Shown in pieces: positions 1 through 6,223 of a stretch of 10,680 bases of DNA (its first letter is position 1; every line of letters starts with the position of its first letter). Under the pieces are notes generated by a model. That model was not told where the DNA came from and ran no database searches. It was given only the letters and a program-made list of their open reading frames with translations. Source of the DNA: an uncultured Clostridia bacterium. Its GTDB lineage: Bacteria > Bacillota_A > Clostridia > Oscillospirales > Oscillospiraceae. Position numbers and translations under genes: made by a program. The stretch spans positions 1 to 10,680 of the forward strand of contig CASEPH010000154.1 of assembly GCA_949289625.1 (NCBI GenBank). The letters are read 5' to 3'.

Positions 1-1
1 T

Positions 2-100
2 ACATTGACGACCATTCGCTACTTTGCTGCAATTTACCTTATCTTGTTGGGAATTGACAGTGTGGTGATGGCGCTCAGCCGTATAGGTAAGCGGTTCTGA
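2..100 (+). CDS. C-terminal end of an unidentified membrane protein (5' truncated by window)
   Basis: A reading frame is open from the window edge and gives 32 residues before a TGA stop at 98-100. The visible part contains one hydrophobic stretch (IRYFAAIYLILLGIDSVVMA) followed by a short basic tail (SRIGKRF), as expected for a last transmembrane helix with a cytoplasmic positive end. The pattern vaguely recalls the last helix of small HdeD/DUF308-type membrane proteins, but too little is visible to name a family. It lies on the same strand as the following MATE gene, with 142 bp between them that contain promoter-like sequence, so the two are probably separate transcription units. A chance open frame at the window edge cannot be excluded. 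Confidence 0.5.
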   Translation, partial: TLTTIRYFAAIYLILLGIDSVVMALSRIGKRF

Positions 101-133
101 GAAAGAAAATGGATGGTGGACCCAATTAGTCTT

Positions 134-209
134 TTGACAACGCTGGATTAAAACTATATTCTGCAGCTTCAGGACCTGCTTGCCTTTCAGCCTCAGGCTG
201 TGGTAAAAT
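134..209 (+). promoter_or_regulatory. Promoter region of the upstream MATE gene
   Basis: Two overlapping candidates are visible. One has a perfect -35 box TTGACA (134-139) and a weak -10 box TATTCT (157-162), 17 bp apart. The other has TTGCCT (180-185), an 18-bp spacer and an extended -10 element TGG-TAAAAT (201-209). The second would start transcription near 216 and fits the 243 start codon better. Which is used cannot be decided from sequence alone. Confidence 0.5.
188..200. repeat. 13-bp palindrome in the MATE promoter spacer
   Basis: CAGCCT-C-AGGCTG is a perfect inverted repeat around a single central base. It lies wholly inside the spacer of the 180-209 promoter candidate, where a bound dimeric repressor would block RNA polymerase. 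It could be an operator (for example for a MarR- or TetR-like protein encoded elsewhere), or simply chance in a GC-richer stretch. Confidence 0.35.
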
Positions 210-242
210 ATAGGCATATATCTGCTTTTAGGGGGGACTGAT

Positions 243-1628
243 ATGCCTGTAAAATCCACAAAGAAGCTGTTCTTTGCCAGAGACAATACCTTTTACCGGA
301 CATTGCTACGGCTTCTAGTGGTGGTGGCGCTTCAAAACGTATTGTCCTATTCTGTCAACGTGGCGGATAATTTGATGCTGGGCCGATACAGTCAGGCCGC
401 CCTTTCCGGGGCTGCCACTGTGAACCAGATCCAGTTCCTTGTGCAGCAGATCACCATTGCCATCGGAGACGCTGTGGTCATGCTAAACGCCCAATACTGG
501 GGCAGGCAAGATCTGTCCGCTATCCGAAGTCTTACCGGTGTTGGACTCAAAGTAGGGCTTGTTTTCGGCATGCTGGTGCTGGGAGTGACGACACTGTTTC
601 CCAGACAACTTCTTTGGCTGTTCACCACGGATGAAGAGATTATTGCAGCCGGGTTGGAGTACTTGGGACTGCTGAAATATACCTATGTGTTTTATGTGAT
701 GACGACCATTATGCTGGCTGCCCTGCGCAGTGTGGAAGTGGTCCAGATTGCCTTTGGAATCTCCGCAATGAGCTTGATTGTCAATGTGGGGATCAACTAC
801 ACCCTGATCTTTGGGAATTTTGGGTTTCCGGAGATGGGCGTTCGAGGTGCAGCTGTTGGAACCTTGACTGCCAGGATTTTGGAGTTTTGCGTGGTGCTGG
901 TTTATATCCTGCGTGTGGATAAAAAGCTGCGGCTGTTTACGGATAATCCCTTTCGACGGAACCGACAGCTGTTCCGGGATTATCGCCGTGTGGCGGTACC
1001 TGTTGTTTTGACAAATCTTCTGTGGAGTCTGGCGACGCCGATTCAAACAGGGATTTTAGGGCATCTGTCAGCGGATGCCATTGCGGCCAACTCTGTGGCA
1101 ACAACCATGTTTCAGTATCTCAAGGTGATTACGGTCAGCGAGGCCTCGGCCACATCGGTGGTGGTGGGAAAGATGGTGGGAGCGGGCACGGTGGAAAAGC
1201 ATGGCCTGCAGCCCTATGTGCATGCGCTTCAGGCCATTTTCCTTGTGATCGGTTTTTTACTGGGCGGTGTATTGCTTCTGATCCGAGGACCGCTACTGTC
1301 ATTTTACGCGCTTTCGCCCAGTGCGATGACGTTGGCTGGTCAACTGCTATTGCTAATGGTCTTGATCTTTGTGGGGATGGCCTACCAGATGCCGGCTTCC
1401 GTGGGGATTGTGCGGGGTGGAGGTGAGACCAAGTTCAATATGCGCTTGAATCTCATTTCTACTTGGGCCATTGTGATGCCGCTGTCCATTGCCGCTGCTT
1501 TTTGGTGGAAGCTGCCCGTTTTCTGGGTGGTGTTCTGTCTCAACTGCGACCAGATTTTCAAATGTATCCCGGTGGCGATTTACACCAATCAGTACCGCTG
1601 GGTTCATCAGTTGACCAGAAAGACCTAA
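243..1628 (+). CDS. MATE family multidrug/metabolite efflux transporter
   Basis: This encodes a 461-residue integral membrane protein of the MATE (multi antimicrobial extrusion) family, which exports cationic drugs or metabolites in exchange for Na+ or H+. The length is typical (about 440-470). Its sequence shows the expected bundle of roughly twelve hydrophobic helices in two homologous halves. The N-terminal half has the family-type segment VNVADNLMLGRYSQAALSG (residues ~39-57), and Q-rich helix contacts around NQIQFLVQQ. The second half restarts at the VPVVLTNLLWS stretch. The start is an ATG preceded by AGGGGGG at 230-236, spacing 6. No signal peptide is needed. It has its own promoter, and the stop lies about 54 bp before the -35 box of the riboflavin operon. 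The substrate is not evident. A flavin is one speculative option because of the neighbouring operon (the MATE proteins YeeO and Bfe export flavins), but drug efflux is the default reading. Confidence 0.92.
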   Translation: MPVKSTKKLFFARDNTFYRTLLRLLVVVALQNVLSYSVNVADNLMLGRYSQAALSGAATVNQIQFLVQQITIAIGDAVVMLNAQYWGRQDLSAIRSLTGVGLKVGLVFGMLVLGVTTLFPRQLLWLFTTDEEIIAAGLEYLGLLKYTYVFYVMTTIMLAALRSVEVVQIAFGISAMSLIVNVGINYTLIFGNFGFPEMGVRGAAVGTLTARILEFCVVLVYILRVDKKLRLFTDNPFRRNRQLFRDYRRVAVPVVLTNLLWSLATPIQTGILGHLSADAIAANSVATTMFQYLKVITVSEASATSVVVGKMVGAGTVEKHGLQPYVHALQAIFLVIGFLLGGVLLLIRGPLLSFYALSPSAMTLAGQLLLLMVLIFVGMAYQMPASVGIVRGGGETKFNMRLNLISTWAIVMPLSIAAAFWWKLPVFWVVFCLNCDQIFKCIPVAIYTNQYRWVHQLTRKT

Positions 1629-1681
1629 TTCACGCTGTGGCCTGTGGTTGTGAAATAATATTTTGAGGTAAAAACTTTCTC

Positions 1682-1710
1682 TTTACAAATGAAAAATTGC
1701 TGTGTATAAT
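1682..1710 (+). promoter_or_regulatory. Promoter of the riboflavin operon
   Basis: TTTACA (1682-1687) and a perfect TATAAT (1705-1710) are separated by exactly 17 bp, which is near consensus for the housekeeping sigma factor. Transcription should begin close to 1717, about 13 nt before the P1 helix of the FMN aptamer. This makes the riboswitch the first structured element of the mRNA. Confidence 0.85.
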
Positions 1711-1729
1711 ATTCTCAATTAAACTATAA

Positions 1730-1842
1730 GTCTTCAGGGCGGGGTGAAATTCCCCACCGGCGGTAAAGCCCGCGAGCGATCTTTTGATTTGCAGATCTGG
1801 TGAAATTCCAGGGCCGACAGTAAAGTCTGGATGAAAGAAGAC
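1730..1842 (+). ncRNA. FMN riboswitch (RFN element) aptamer
   Basis: The conserved RFN blocks are all present in order: AGGGCGGGGTGAAATTCCC near 1736, ACCGGCGGTAA near 1756, GCCCGCGAGC near 1768, GGTGAAATTCCAG near 1799, CCGACAGTAAAGTCTGGATG near 1814. The closing P1 helix is GTCTTC (1730-1735) with GAAGAC (1837-1842). The aptamer binds flavin mononucleotide and normally turns off riboflavin genes when FMN is plentiful. It lies directly upstream of ribD and is followed by an intrinsic terminator, so control is probably at transcription termination. Confidence 0.97.
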
Positions 1843-1861
1843 AGCATGATTCGATGCCTTC

Positions 1862-1894
1862 CCCCTGAAATGAGCAATCATTTCAGGGGTTTTT
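1862..1894 (+). terminator. Riboswitch-controlled intrinsic terminator
   Basis: A perfect 12-bp stem, CCCCTGAAATGA (1862-1873) with TCATTTCAGGGG (1878-1889), is closed by a GCAA loop and followed by five T residues. This is the expression platform of the FMN riboswitch. The first part of the 5' arm, CCCTGAA (1863-1869), can instead pair with TTCAGGG (1733-1739) in the 5' side of the aptamer, giving a plausible antiterminator in the FMN-free state. Confidence 0.93.
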
Positions 1895-1904
1895 ACGTTT
1901 CAAG

Positions 1905-1938
1905 CGCCCTGCGGATGATGGAACCGTAGGGCGTTTTT
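1905..1938 (+). terminator. Second terminator-like hairpin before ribD
   Basis: CGCCCTGCGG (1905-1914) pairs with CCGTAGGGCG (1924-1933) over ten base pairs including one G-T wobble, with a 9-nt loop, and is followed immediately by TTTTT (1934-1938). It has the form of an intrinsic terminator but lies only 28 nt before the ribD start. It may be a backup terminator or attenuator in the same leader. Whether it terminates in vivo is not known from sequence. Confidence 0.6.
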
Positions 1939-1966
1939 GCCGTTCTGCGGAGAAAGGGAGTGTAGG

Positions 1967-3082
1967 ATGAACGATCAGGAACATATGCGACGGGCCATCG
2001 CTCTGGCAAAACAGGGCGCTGGATGGACCGCCCCAAACCCGCTGGTGGGGGCCGTGATTGTCAAACAGGGACGAATCATCGGAGAGGGGTGGCACCGTCG
2101 CTGCGGGGAGCTTCACGCAGAACGTAACGCCATTGCGTCGCTTCAGGAGTCCGCGGAGGGAGCCACCTTGTATGTCACGTTGGAGCCCTGTTGCCATTAT
2201 GGAAGGACGCCGCCCTGTACAGAGGCCATTTTGGAACAGGGAATCGCCAGGGTGGTCATCGGCTCCCGGGATCCCAATCCACTGGTGGCCGGCAAGGGTG
2301 CCGCAATGCTCCGCGCCAACGGCGTGCTAGTGGAGGAAGATTTCCTCCGGGAGGAGTGCGACAGCATCAATCCGGTGTTCTTTCACTATATCACCACAGG
2401 GAAGCCCTATGTGGTCATGAAATACGCTATGACGCTGGATGGAAAAATTGCAACTTACACCGGTGCATCTAAATGGATCACCGGAGAAGCTGCCCGGCAG
2501 CATGTGCATCAGCTTCGGGGACGGTATCGAGCCATCCTGGCTGGCATTGGCACAGTGCTGGCAGATGATCCAATGCTCAACTGTCGACTTCCTGGCTTTC
2601 GGCAGCCTGTGCGGATCATTGTGGATAGCCGTCTGCGGATACCTTTGAACAGTCAACTGGTTACGACAGCAAAGGACTATCGTACTATCGTCGCCTGCGC
2701 TGAGGGCACAGTGGAAACGGAAGCTGCGCTACAGGACCGGGGCGTGGAGGTACTGCGATGCCCCAATCAGGATGGCCAGGTGGATCTACGGTTATTGATG
2801 GAACGATTGGGAAACATGGAACTCGACAGCGTACTGATCGAGGGAGGCGGTGTGATCCATGAAGCAGCGCTGCGGGCTGGAATCGTCAATCACGTCTGCG
2901 CCTATGTTGCGCCCAAGCTTTTTGGCGGTGGTGCGGCAAAATCTCCCGTAGAAGGTGCTGGCGTTTCGTCTCCAGAACAGTGCGCCAAGCTGAACCATTT
3001 GCAAATTACACAGCTGGGAGAGGACCTGCTGTTGGAATACGATGTGGCAGGAGGGATGAACGGTGTTTACTGGAATCGTTGA
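1967..3082 (+). CDS. ribD: RibD: bifunctional diaminohydroxyphosphoribosylaminopyrimidine deaminase / 5-amino-6-(5-phosphoribosylamino)uracil reductase
   Basis: RibD carries out the second and third steps of riboflavin synthesis: zinc-dependent deamination of the pyrimidine made by GTP cyclohydrolase II, then NADPH-dependent reduction of the ribosyl side chain. The protein has 371 residues, a normal length. The N-terminal deaminase domain (about 1-145) shows the zinc site HAE at 50-52 and PCC...C with Cys75 and Cys84, at the same numbering as in the E. coli enzyme, with Glu52 as proton shuttle. The reductase domain (about 147-365) has KYAMTLDGKIA, SKWITG, GIGTVLADDP and IEGGG motifs. The ATG at 1967 is preferred because AGAAAGGGAG (1951-1960) sits six bases upstream; an in-frame TTG at 1937 lies in the preceding hairpin. 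It is the first gene of the FMN-riboswitch operon, and its last 20 bases overlap ribE. Confidence 0.97.
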   Translation: MNDQEHMRRAIALAKQGAGWTAPNPLVGAVIVKQGRIIGEGWHRRCGELHAERNAIASLQESAEGATLYVTLEPCCHYGRTPPCTEAILEQGIARVVIGSRDPNPLVAGKGAAMLRANGVLVEEDFLREECDSINPVFFHYITTGKPYVVMKYAMTLDGKIATYTGASKWITGEAARQHVHQLRGRYRAILAGIGTVLADDPMLNCRLPGFRQPVRIIVDSRLRIPLNSQLVTTAKDYRTIVACAEGTVETEAALQDRGVEVLRCPNQDGQVDLRLLMERLGNMELDSVLIEGGGVIHEAALRAGIVNHVCAYVAPKLFGGGAAKSPVEGAGVSSPEQCAKLNHLQITQLGEDLLLEYDVAGGMNGVYWNR

Positions 3083-3710
3083 GGAGATTGGAACTGTCCG
3101 GCGGGTGGGTTCCGGGGGAACCAGCGGCAGCATTGCCATCGGGGCTTCCACCGTGTTGGAGGGAACCCAAATCGGGGATTCCATCGCAGTCAACGGTGTG
3201 TGCCTGACGGTAACAAGCCTGGAACGGGATGGATTCACTGCAGATGTTATGCCGGAGACACTTCGAAGGAGCAATTTGGGCAGCCTTCGCAGTGGAGACC
3301 AGGTGGATCTGGAACGGGCTATGGCGGCAGAAGGCCGCTTTGGAGGTCATATCGTCTCCGGACATATCGACGGTGTGGGGACCATTCTATCACGCAGGCA
3401 AGAGGGCAACGCCAACTGGGTCACCATTTCCGCTTCACCGGAACTTTTACGTTTGATTGTGGAAAAGGGCTCTATCGCCATTGACGGTGTCAGCTTAACC
3501 GTGACGCAGGTGACGGACTCTGATTTTTCCGTATCCCTGATTCCTCACACTGGGGCCCAGACTGTTTTGCTGACAAAGGGACCGGGAAGTCAGGTCAATC
3601 TGGAAAATGACATTGTGGGCAAATATGTGGATCGGCTGCTTTCCTTTGCGGCTCCGAAACCGGAGAAAACAGGAATCACCCTGGAATTTTTGCAGCAGCA
3701 TGGGTTTTGA
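3063..3710 (+). CDS. ribE: RibE: riboflavin synthase alpha subunit
   Basis: Riboflavin synthase catalyses the last step, dismutation of two 6,7-dimethyl-8-ribityllumazine molecules into riboflavin and the pyrimidine precursor. The 215-residue protein has the family's N-terminal MFTGIVEEIG and two tandem lumazine-binding beta-barrel repeats (about 1-95 and 96-195). These are marked by the paired motifs SIAVNGVCLTV (with Cys47) and SIAIDGVSLTV, and by GHIVSGHIDG at the start of the second repeat. A C-terminal helix for trimerisation follows (EFLQQHGF end). The start is GTG at 3063, seven bases after AGGAGGG (3049-3055), which lies inside the ribD coding region. The 20-base overlap with ribD implies translational coupling. 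Some genera name this gene ribC or ribE; ribE is used here. Confidence 0.96.
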   Translation: MFTGIVEEIGTVRRVGSGGTSGSIAIGASTVLEGTQIGDSIAVNGVCLTVTSLERDGFTADVMPETLRRSNLGSLRSGDQVDLERAMAAEGRFGGHIVSGHIDGVGTILSRRQEGNANWVTISASPELLRLIVEKGSIAIDGVSLTVTQVTDSDFSVSLIPHTGAQTVLLTKGPGSQVNLENDIVGKYVDRLLSFAAPKPEKTGITLEFLQQHGF

Positions 3711-3747
3711 TTGCATATAGAACATCTGATATTCAGGAGGAATCACT

Positions 3748-4962
3748 ATGAGCTTTACTTACAACACCATTCCCGAAGCACTGGAGGCTCTTCGGCAGGG
3801 AAAACTGATTCTTTGCACCGATGATCCGGAACGGGAGAACGAGGGAGATCTGATCTGCGCGGCGGAGTTTGCCACCACAGAGAACGTAAATTTTATGGCA
3901 GTCCACGGAAAGGGTTTGATCTGCACGCCCATGTCCCAGGCGCTGGCTCACCGGTTGAATCTGCCGCAGATGGTGTCCGAAAATACAGACAATCACTGCA
4001 CGGCCTTTACTGTCTCCATCGACCATGTGAACACCACCACAGGGATTTCTGCGGAAGAGCGTGGTTATACCTGCCGGATGTGTGTAGACGAGTCTACACG
4101 CCCTGAGGATCTGCGGCGGCCTGGACATGTATTTCCACTGGTGGCCCGGCATGGAGGCGTACTTGCCCGGGATGGTCACACGGAGGCCACTGTGGACCTG
4201 TGCCGTTTGGCTGGTCTCAAGGAATGCGGCCTGTGCTGTGAGGTCATGCGGGAGGACGGTACCATGATGCGTACCCCAGAACTCCAGGAGATGGCGAAGA
4301 CCTACGGCCTTTGCTTTATCACCATTAAAGACCTGCAGGACTATCTCCGTCGGTATGAATGCCACATGCAGCGGGAGGCCAGCGCCAAGCTGCCCACGGA
4401 ATACGGAGATTTTCAAATCTACGGCTATATCAATGACATTACCGGAGAACATCACGTGGCATTGGTATGTGGTGAAATTGGTGATGGAGAGGATATTTTA
4501 TGTCGAGTCCATTCCGAATGTCTGACAGGGGACGTATTTGGTTCCGCCCGCTGCGATTGCGGTGAACAGTTGAAAACTGCCATGCAGATGGTCCAGCGAG
4601 AGGGGAGAGGCATTATCCTCTATATGCGCCAGGAGGGGCGCGGCATAGGCCTCATCAACAAGCTCAAGGCCTATGAGCTGCAAGAGCATGGCCGGGATAC
4701 GGTGGAGGCCAACCTGGAACTGGGTTTTGACGCGGATCTGCGGGAATATTGGAGCGGTGCACAGATTCTCCAGGATCTGGGAGTGAAATCCCTCCGGCTG
4801 CTCACCAACAACCCCAGCAAAATCTACGGGCTGGAGGGCTTTGATTTCGTGATCCGGGAACGGGTGCCCATCGAGATCGCCCCGGGCGCCTATGATGAAT
4901 TTTATCTCAAAACCAAGCAGGATAAAATGGGTCACATCTTTAAGAAGATTCATTTTGCATAA
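3748..4962 (+). CDS. ribBA: RibBA: 3,4-dihydroxy-2-butanone-4-phosphate synthase / GTP cyclohydrolase II
   Basis: This fused enzyme supplies both precursors of the pathway. The N-terminal DHBP synthase (about 1-203) turns ribulose 5-phosphate into 3,4-dihydroxy-2-butanone 4-phosphate plus formate. The C-terminal GTP cyclohydrolase II (about 204-404) opens the GTP ring. Visible DHBP motifs are [12 protein letters not shown] (25-36), TTTGISA (96-102) and RPGHVFPL (124-131) with GHTEA (143-147). The cyclohydrolase half has the zinc ligands Cys258, Cys269 and Cys271 within [18 protein letters not shown], then [10 protein letters not shown] and the KAYELQ and NNPSK motifs. At 404 residues it is full length, and both active sites look complete, unlike the many RibBA proteins with a degraded half. 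The ATG is seven bases after AGGAGG (3735-3740). It lies 37 bp after ribE, in the same operon. Confidence 0.97.
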   Translation: MSFTYNTIPEALEALRQGKLILCTDDPERENEGDLICAAEFATTENVNFMAVHGKGLICTPMSQALAHRLNLPQMVSENTDNHCTAFTVSIDHVNTTTGISAEERGYTCRMCVDESTRPEDLRRPGHVFPLVARHGGVLARDGHTEATVDLCRLAGLKECGLCCEVMREDGTMMRTPELQEMAKTYGLCFITIKDLQDYLRRYECHMQREASAKLPTEYGDFQIYGYINDITGEHHVALVCGEIGDGEDILCRVHSECLTGDVFGSARCDCGEQLKTAMQMVQREGRGIILYMRQEGRGIGLINKLKAYELQEHGRDTVEANLELGFDADLREYWSGAQILQDLGVKSLRLLTNNPSKIYGLEGFDFVIRERVPIEIAPGAYDEFYLKTKQDKMGHIFKKIHFA

Positions 4963-4993
4963 CATAGATACAAATTTAAGGGAGGATATTACT

Positions 4994-5467
4994 ATGAACA
5001 TTCAGAAGATCGAGGGAAAAGTCGTTGCCCCCCAGGGGATGCGTGTGGGAATTGTGGCGTCCCGATTCAACAGCTTTATTGTAGAAAAGCTGCTGGACGG
5101 AGCGGTGGACGGCTTGGTGCGCCACGGCGTTTCGGAGGATCATATCACCGCCTGCTGGGTTCCCGGTGCCTTTGAAATTCCGTTGGCAGCGCAGAAGATG
5201 GCTCGGTCCGATCAATATGACGCCGTGATCTGCGTTGGGGCAGTGATCCGGGGATCCACCAGCCATTACGAATATGTCTGCGCGGAGGTCTCTAAGGGAA
5301 TTGCCACAGTGGGACTTCAGACGGGAAAACCGGTACTATTCGGCGTAATCACCACAGAGAATATTGAACAGGCCATTGAACGGGCCGGATCCAAGGCTGG
5401 TAACAAGGGCTATGACTGCGCTCTTTCCGCCATTGAGATGGTCAATCTCATGGGACAGATCGGATGA
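4994..5467 (+). CDS. ribH: RibH: 6,7-dimethyl-8-ribityllumazine synthase
   Basis: Lumazine synthase condenses 5-amino-6-ribitylamino-uracil with dihydroxybutanone phosphate to form the direct riboflavin precursor, usually as a 60-subunit icosahedral shell or a pentamer. The 157-residue protein has the family's normal size and motifs: SRFN (23-26), WVPGAFEIP (55-63), [11 protein letters not shown] (82-92) with the catalytic His91, and GVITTEN near 117-123, followed by the [11 protein letters not shown] region. The ATG at 4994 is preceded by AAGGGAGG (4978-4985); longer in-frame upstream starts would run into the ribBA 3' end and lack this site. It follows ribBA by 31 bp, and its TGA stop overlaps the start codon of the next gene (ATGA), so the phosphatase gene is translationally coupled to it. 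Confidence 0.97.
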   Translation: MNIQKIEGKVVAPQGMRVGIVASRFNSFIVEKLLDGAVDGLVRHGVSEDHITACWVPGAFEIPLAAQKMARSDQYDAVICVGAVIRGSTSHYEYVCAEVSKGIATVGLQTGKPVLFGVITTENIEQAIERAGSKAGNKGYDCALSAIEMVNLMGQIG

Positions 5468-6129
5468 CGCTGATCTTTGACTGGGACGGCACCCTGCACA
5501 ATACGCTGCGGCTCTATGGGCATGCCTTTCGCGCAGCCTACAAGTGGCTTGTGGAGGGCGGTTTCGCACCGGAACAATACTATTCCGACGAGCAGGTTTC
5601 CAGATTTCTGGGCATGAACACGGCGGATATGTGGCAGAACTTTATGCCCGATCTTCCAGGTTCGATTGTCCAGGAGGCCAGCTCCAGAATCGGAAGGGAA
5701 TTGGTCCGGGCTGTGGACCGGGGAGAGGCCCAGCTCTATGACGGTGTGCCGGAGATGCTGGAGCAGCTTCATGCACTGGGATATACCCTGGTGTTCCTCT
5801 CCAATTGCCAGCACGACTATCAGGAGGCCCATCGGAAGTATTTTCACCTGGATCTCTGGTTTTCCGGATATTTCTGCTGCGAGGACTATCAGGGACGGCC
5901 CAAGGAGGAGATTTTTCGGGAAATTGCCGCTCAGTTCCCCGGACCCTATCTGGTGATTGGAGATCGGGATTCGGATATGCGGGTGGCACAAGTACACGGG
6001 TTGAAAAGCATTGGCTGTCTGTATGGATTTGGGAGACCAGAGGAGCTGTGCACAGCAAACGAACGGGTGATGTCCTGCGGAGAGATTCCGGATAGCGTTC
6101 AACGGCTTTTGCTCTCGGAAAAGTCATAA
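5464..6129 (+). CDS. HAD-superfamily phosphatase, candidate for the riboflavin-pathway pyrimidine phosphatase
   Basis: The 221-residue protein has all four haloacid-dehalogenase motifs: DWDGTL (Asp6 nucleophile and Asp8), FLSN (Ser113), Lys147 in GRPKEE, and GDRDSD (Asp167, Asp171). The roughly 75-residue insertion between motifs I and II is a helical C1 cap, placing it in the phosphoglycolate phosphatase-like subfamily I. It is the last gene of the riboflavin operon and starts within the ribH stop (ATGA), so it is made in step with lumazine synthase. The pathway needs a phosphatase to convert 5-amino-6-(5-phosphoribitylamino)uracil to its dephosphorylated form before RibH. Known enzymes for this (YcsE, YbjI, YigB) are HAD proteins. 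That role is inferred from context only; FMN hydrolysis or general phosphate-ester cleavage are alternatives. Confidence 0.85.
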   Translation: MTLIFDWDGTLHNTLRLYGHAFRAAYKWLVEGGFAPEQYYSDEQVSRFLGMNTADMWQNFMPDLPGSIVQEASSRIGRELVRAVDRGEAQLYDGVPEMLEQLHALGYTLVFLSNCQHDYQEAHRKYFHLDLWFSGYFCCEDYQGRPKEEIFREIAAQFPGPYLVIGDRDSDMRVAQVHGLKSIGCLYGFGRPEELCTANERVMSCGEIPDSVQRLLLSEKS

Positions 6130-6154
6130 ACGCAGCGTTTAAAGAACACAAAAT

Positions 6155-6195
6155 GGACCGCCAGTATGGAGCAAAATGCTTCATGTTGGCGGCCC
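6155..6195 (-). terminator. Hairpin between the convergent riboflavin operon and MATE gene
   Basis: CCGCCA (6158-6163) continues through wobble and Watson-Crick pairs to GCA (6171-6173) and pairs with 6177-6192, giving 16 uninterrupted pairs around an AAA loop, with two further G-C pairs beyond one mismatch. On the minus strand it is followed by a T-rich tail (ATTTTGTGTTCTTT, 6154 down to 6141), so it probably ends the minus-strand MATE transcript. It is the only obvious terminator for the plus-strand riboflavin operon too, but there it lacks a T-run. Confidence 0.7.
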
Positions 6196-6223
6196 GAACT
6201 TTGTTGAGGTGTGCAGAAATGAT

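Noticed and set aside
483..1046. 187-residue minus-strand frame rich in His and Gln
   Set aside because: The composition is what one expects from the complement of a hydrophobic MATE coding frame; no start signals are seen.
1629..1660. Possible terminator after the first MATE gene (TTCAC...GTGAA followed by T-rich sequence)
   Set aside because: Only five base pairs and a mismatched interior; too weak to call, so readthrough into the riboflavin leader is possible.
1937..1966. Earlier TTG start for ribD
   Set aside because: It would lie in the T-run of the second hairpin with no ribosome site, whereas ATG 1967 has a good one and gives the family's normal N-terminus and zinc-ligand numbering.
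3733..4455. 240-residue open frame on the minus strand
   Set aside because: It lies antisense to ribBA, whose protein motifs are complete; the minus frame has no recognisable domain, no ribosome site and low-complexity shadow composition.
5410..6102. 230-residue open frame on the minus strand
   Set aside because: It is antisense to the HAD phosphatase gene with its four intact motifs, and has no family features of its own.
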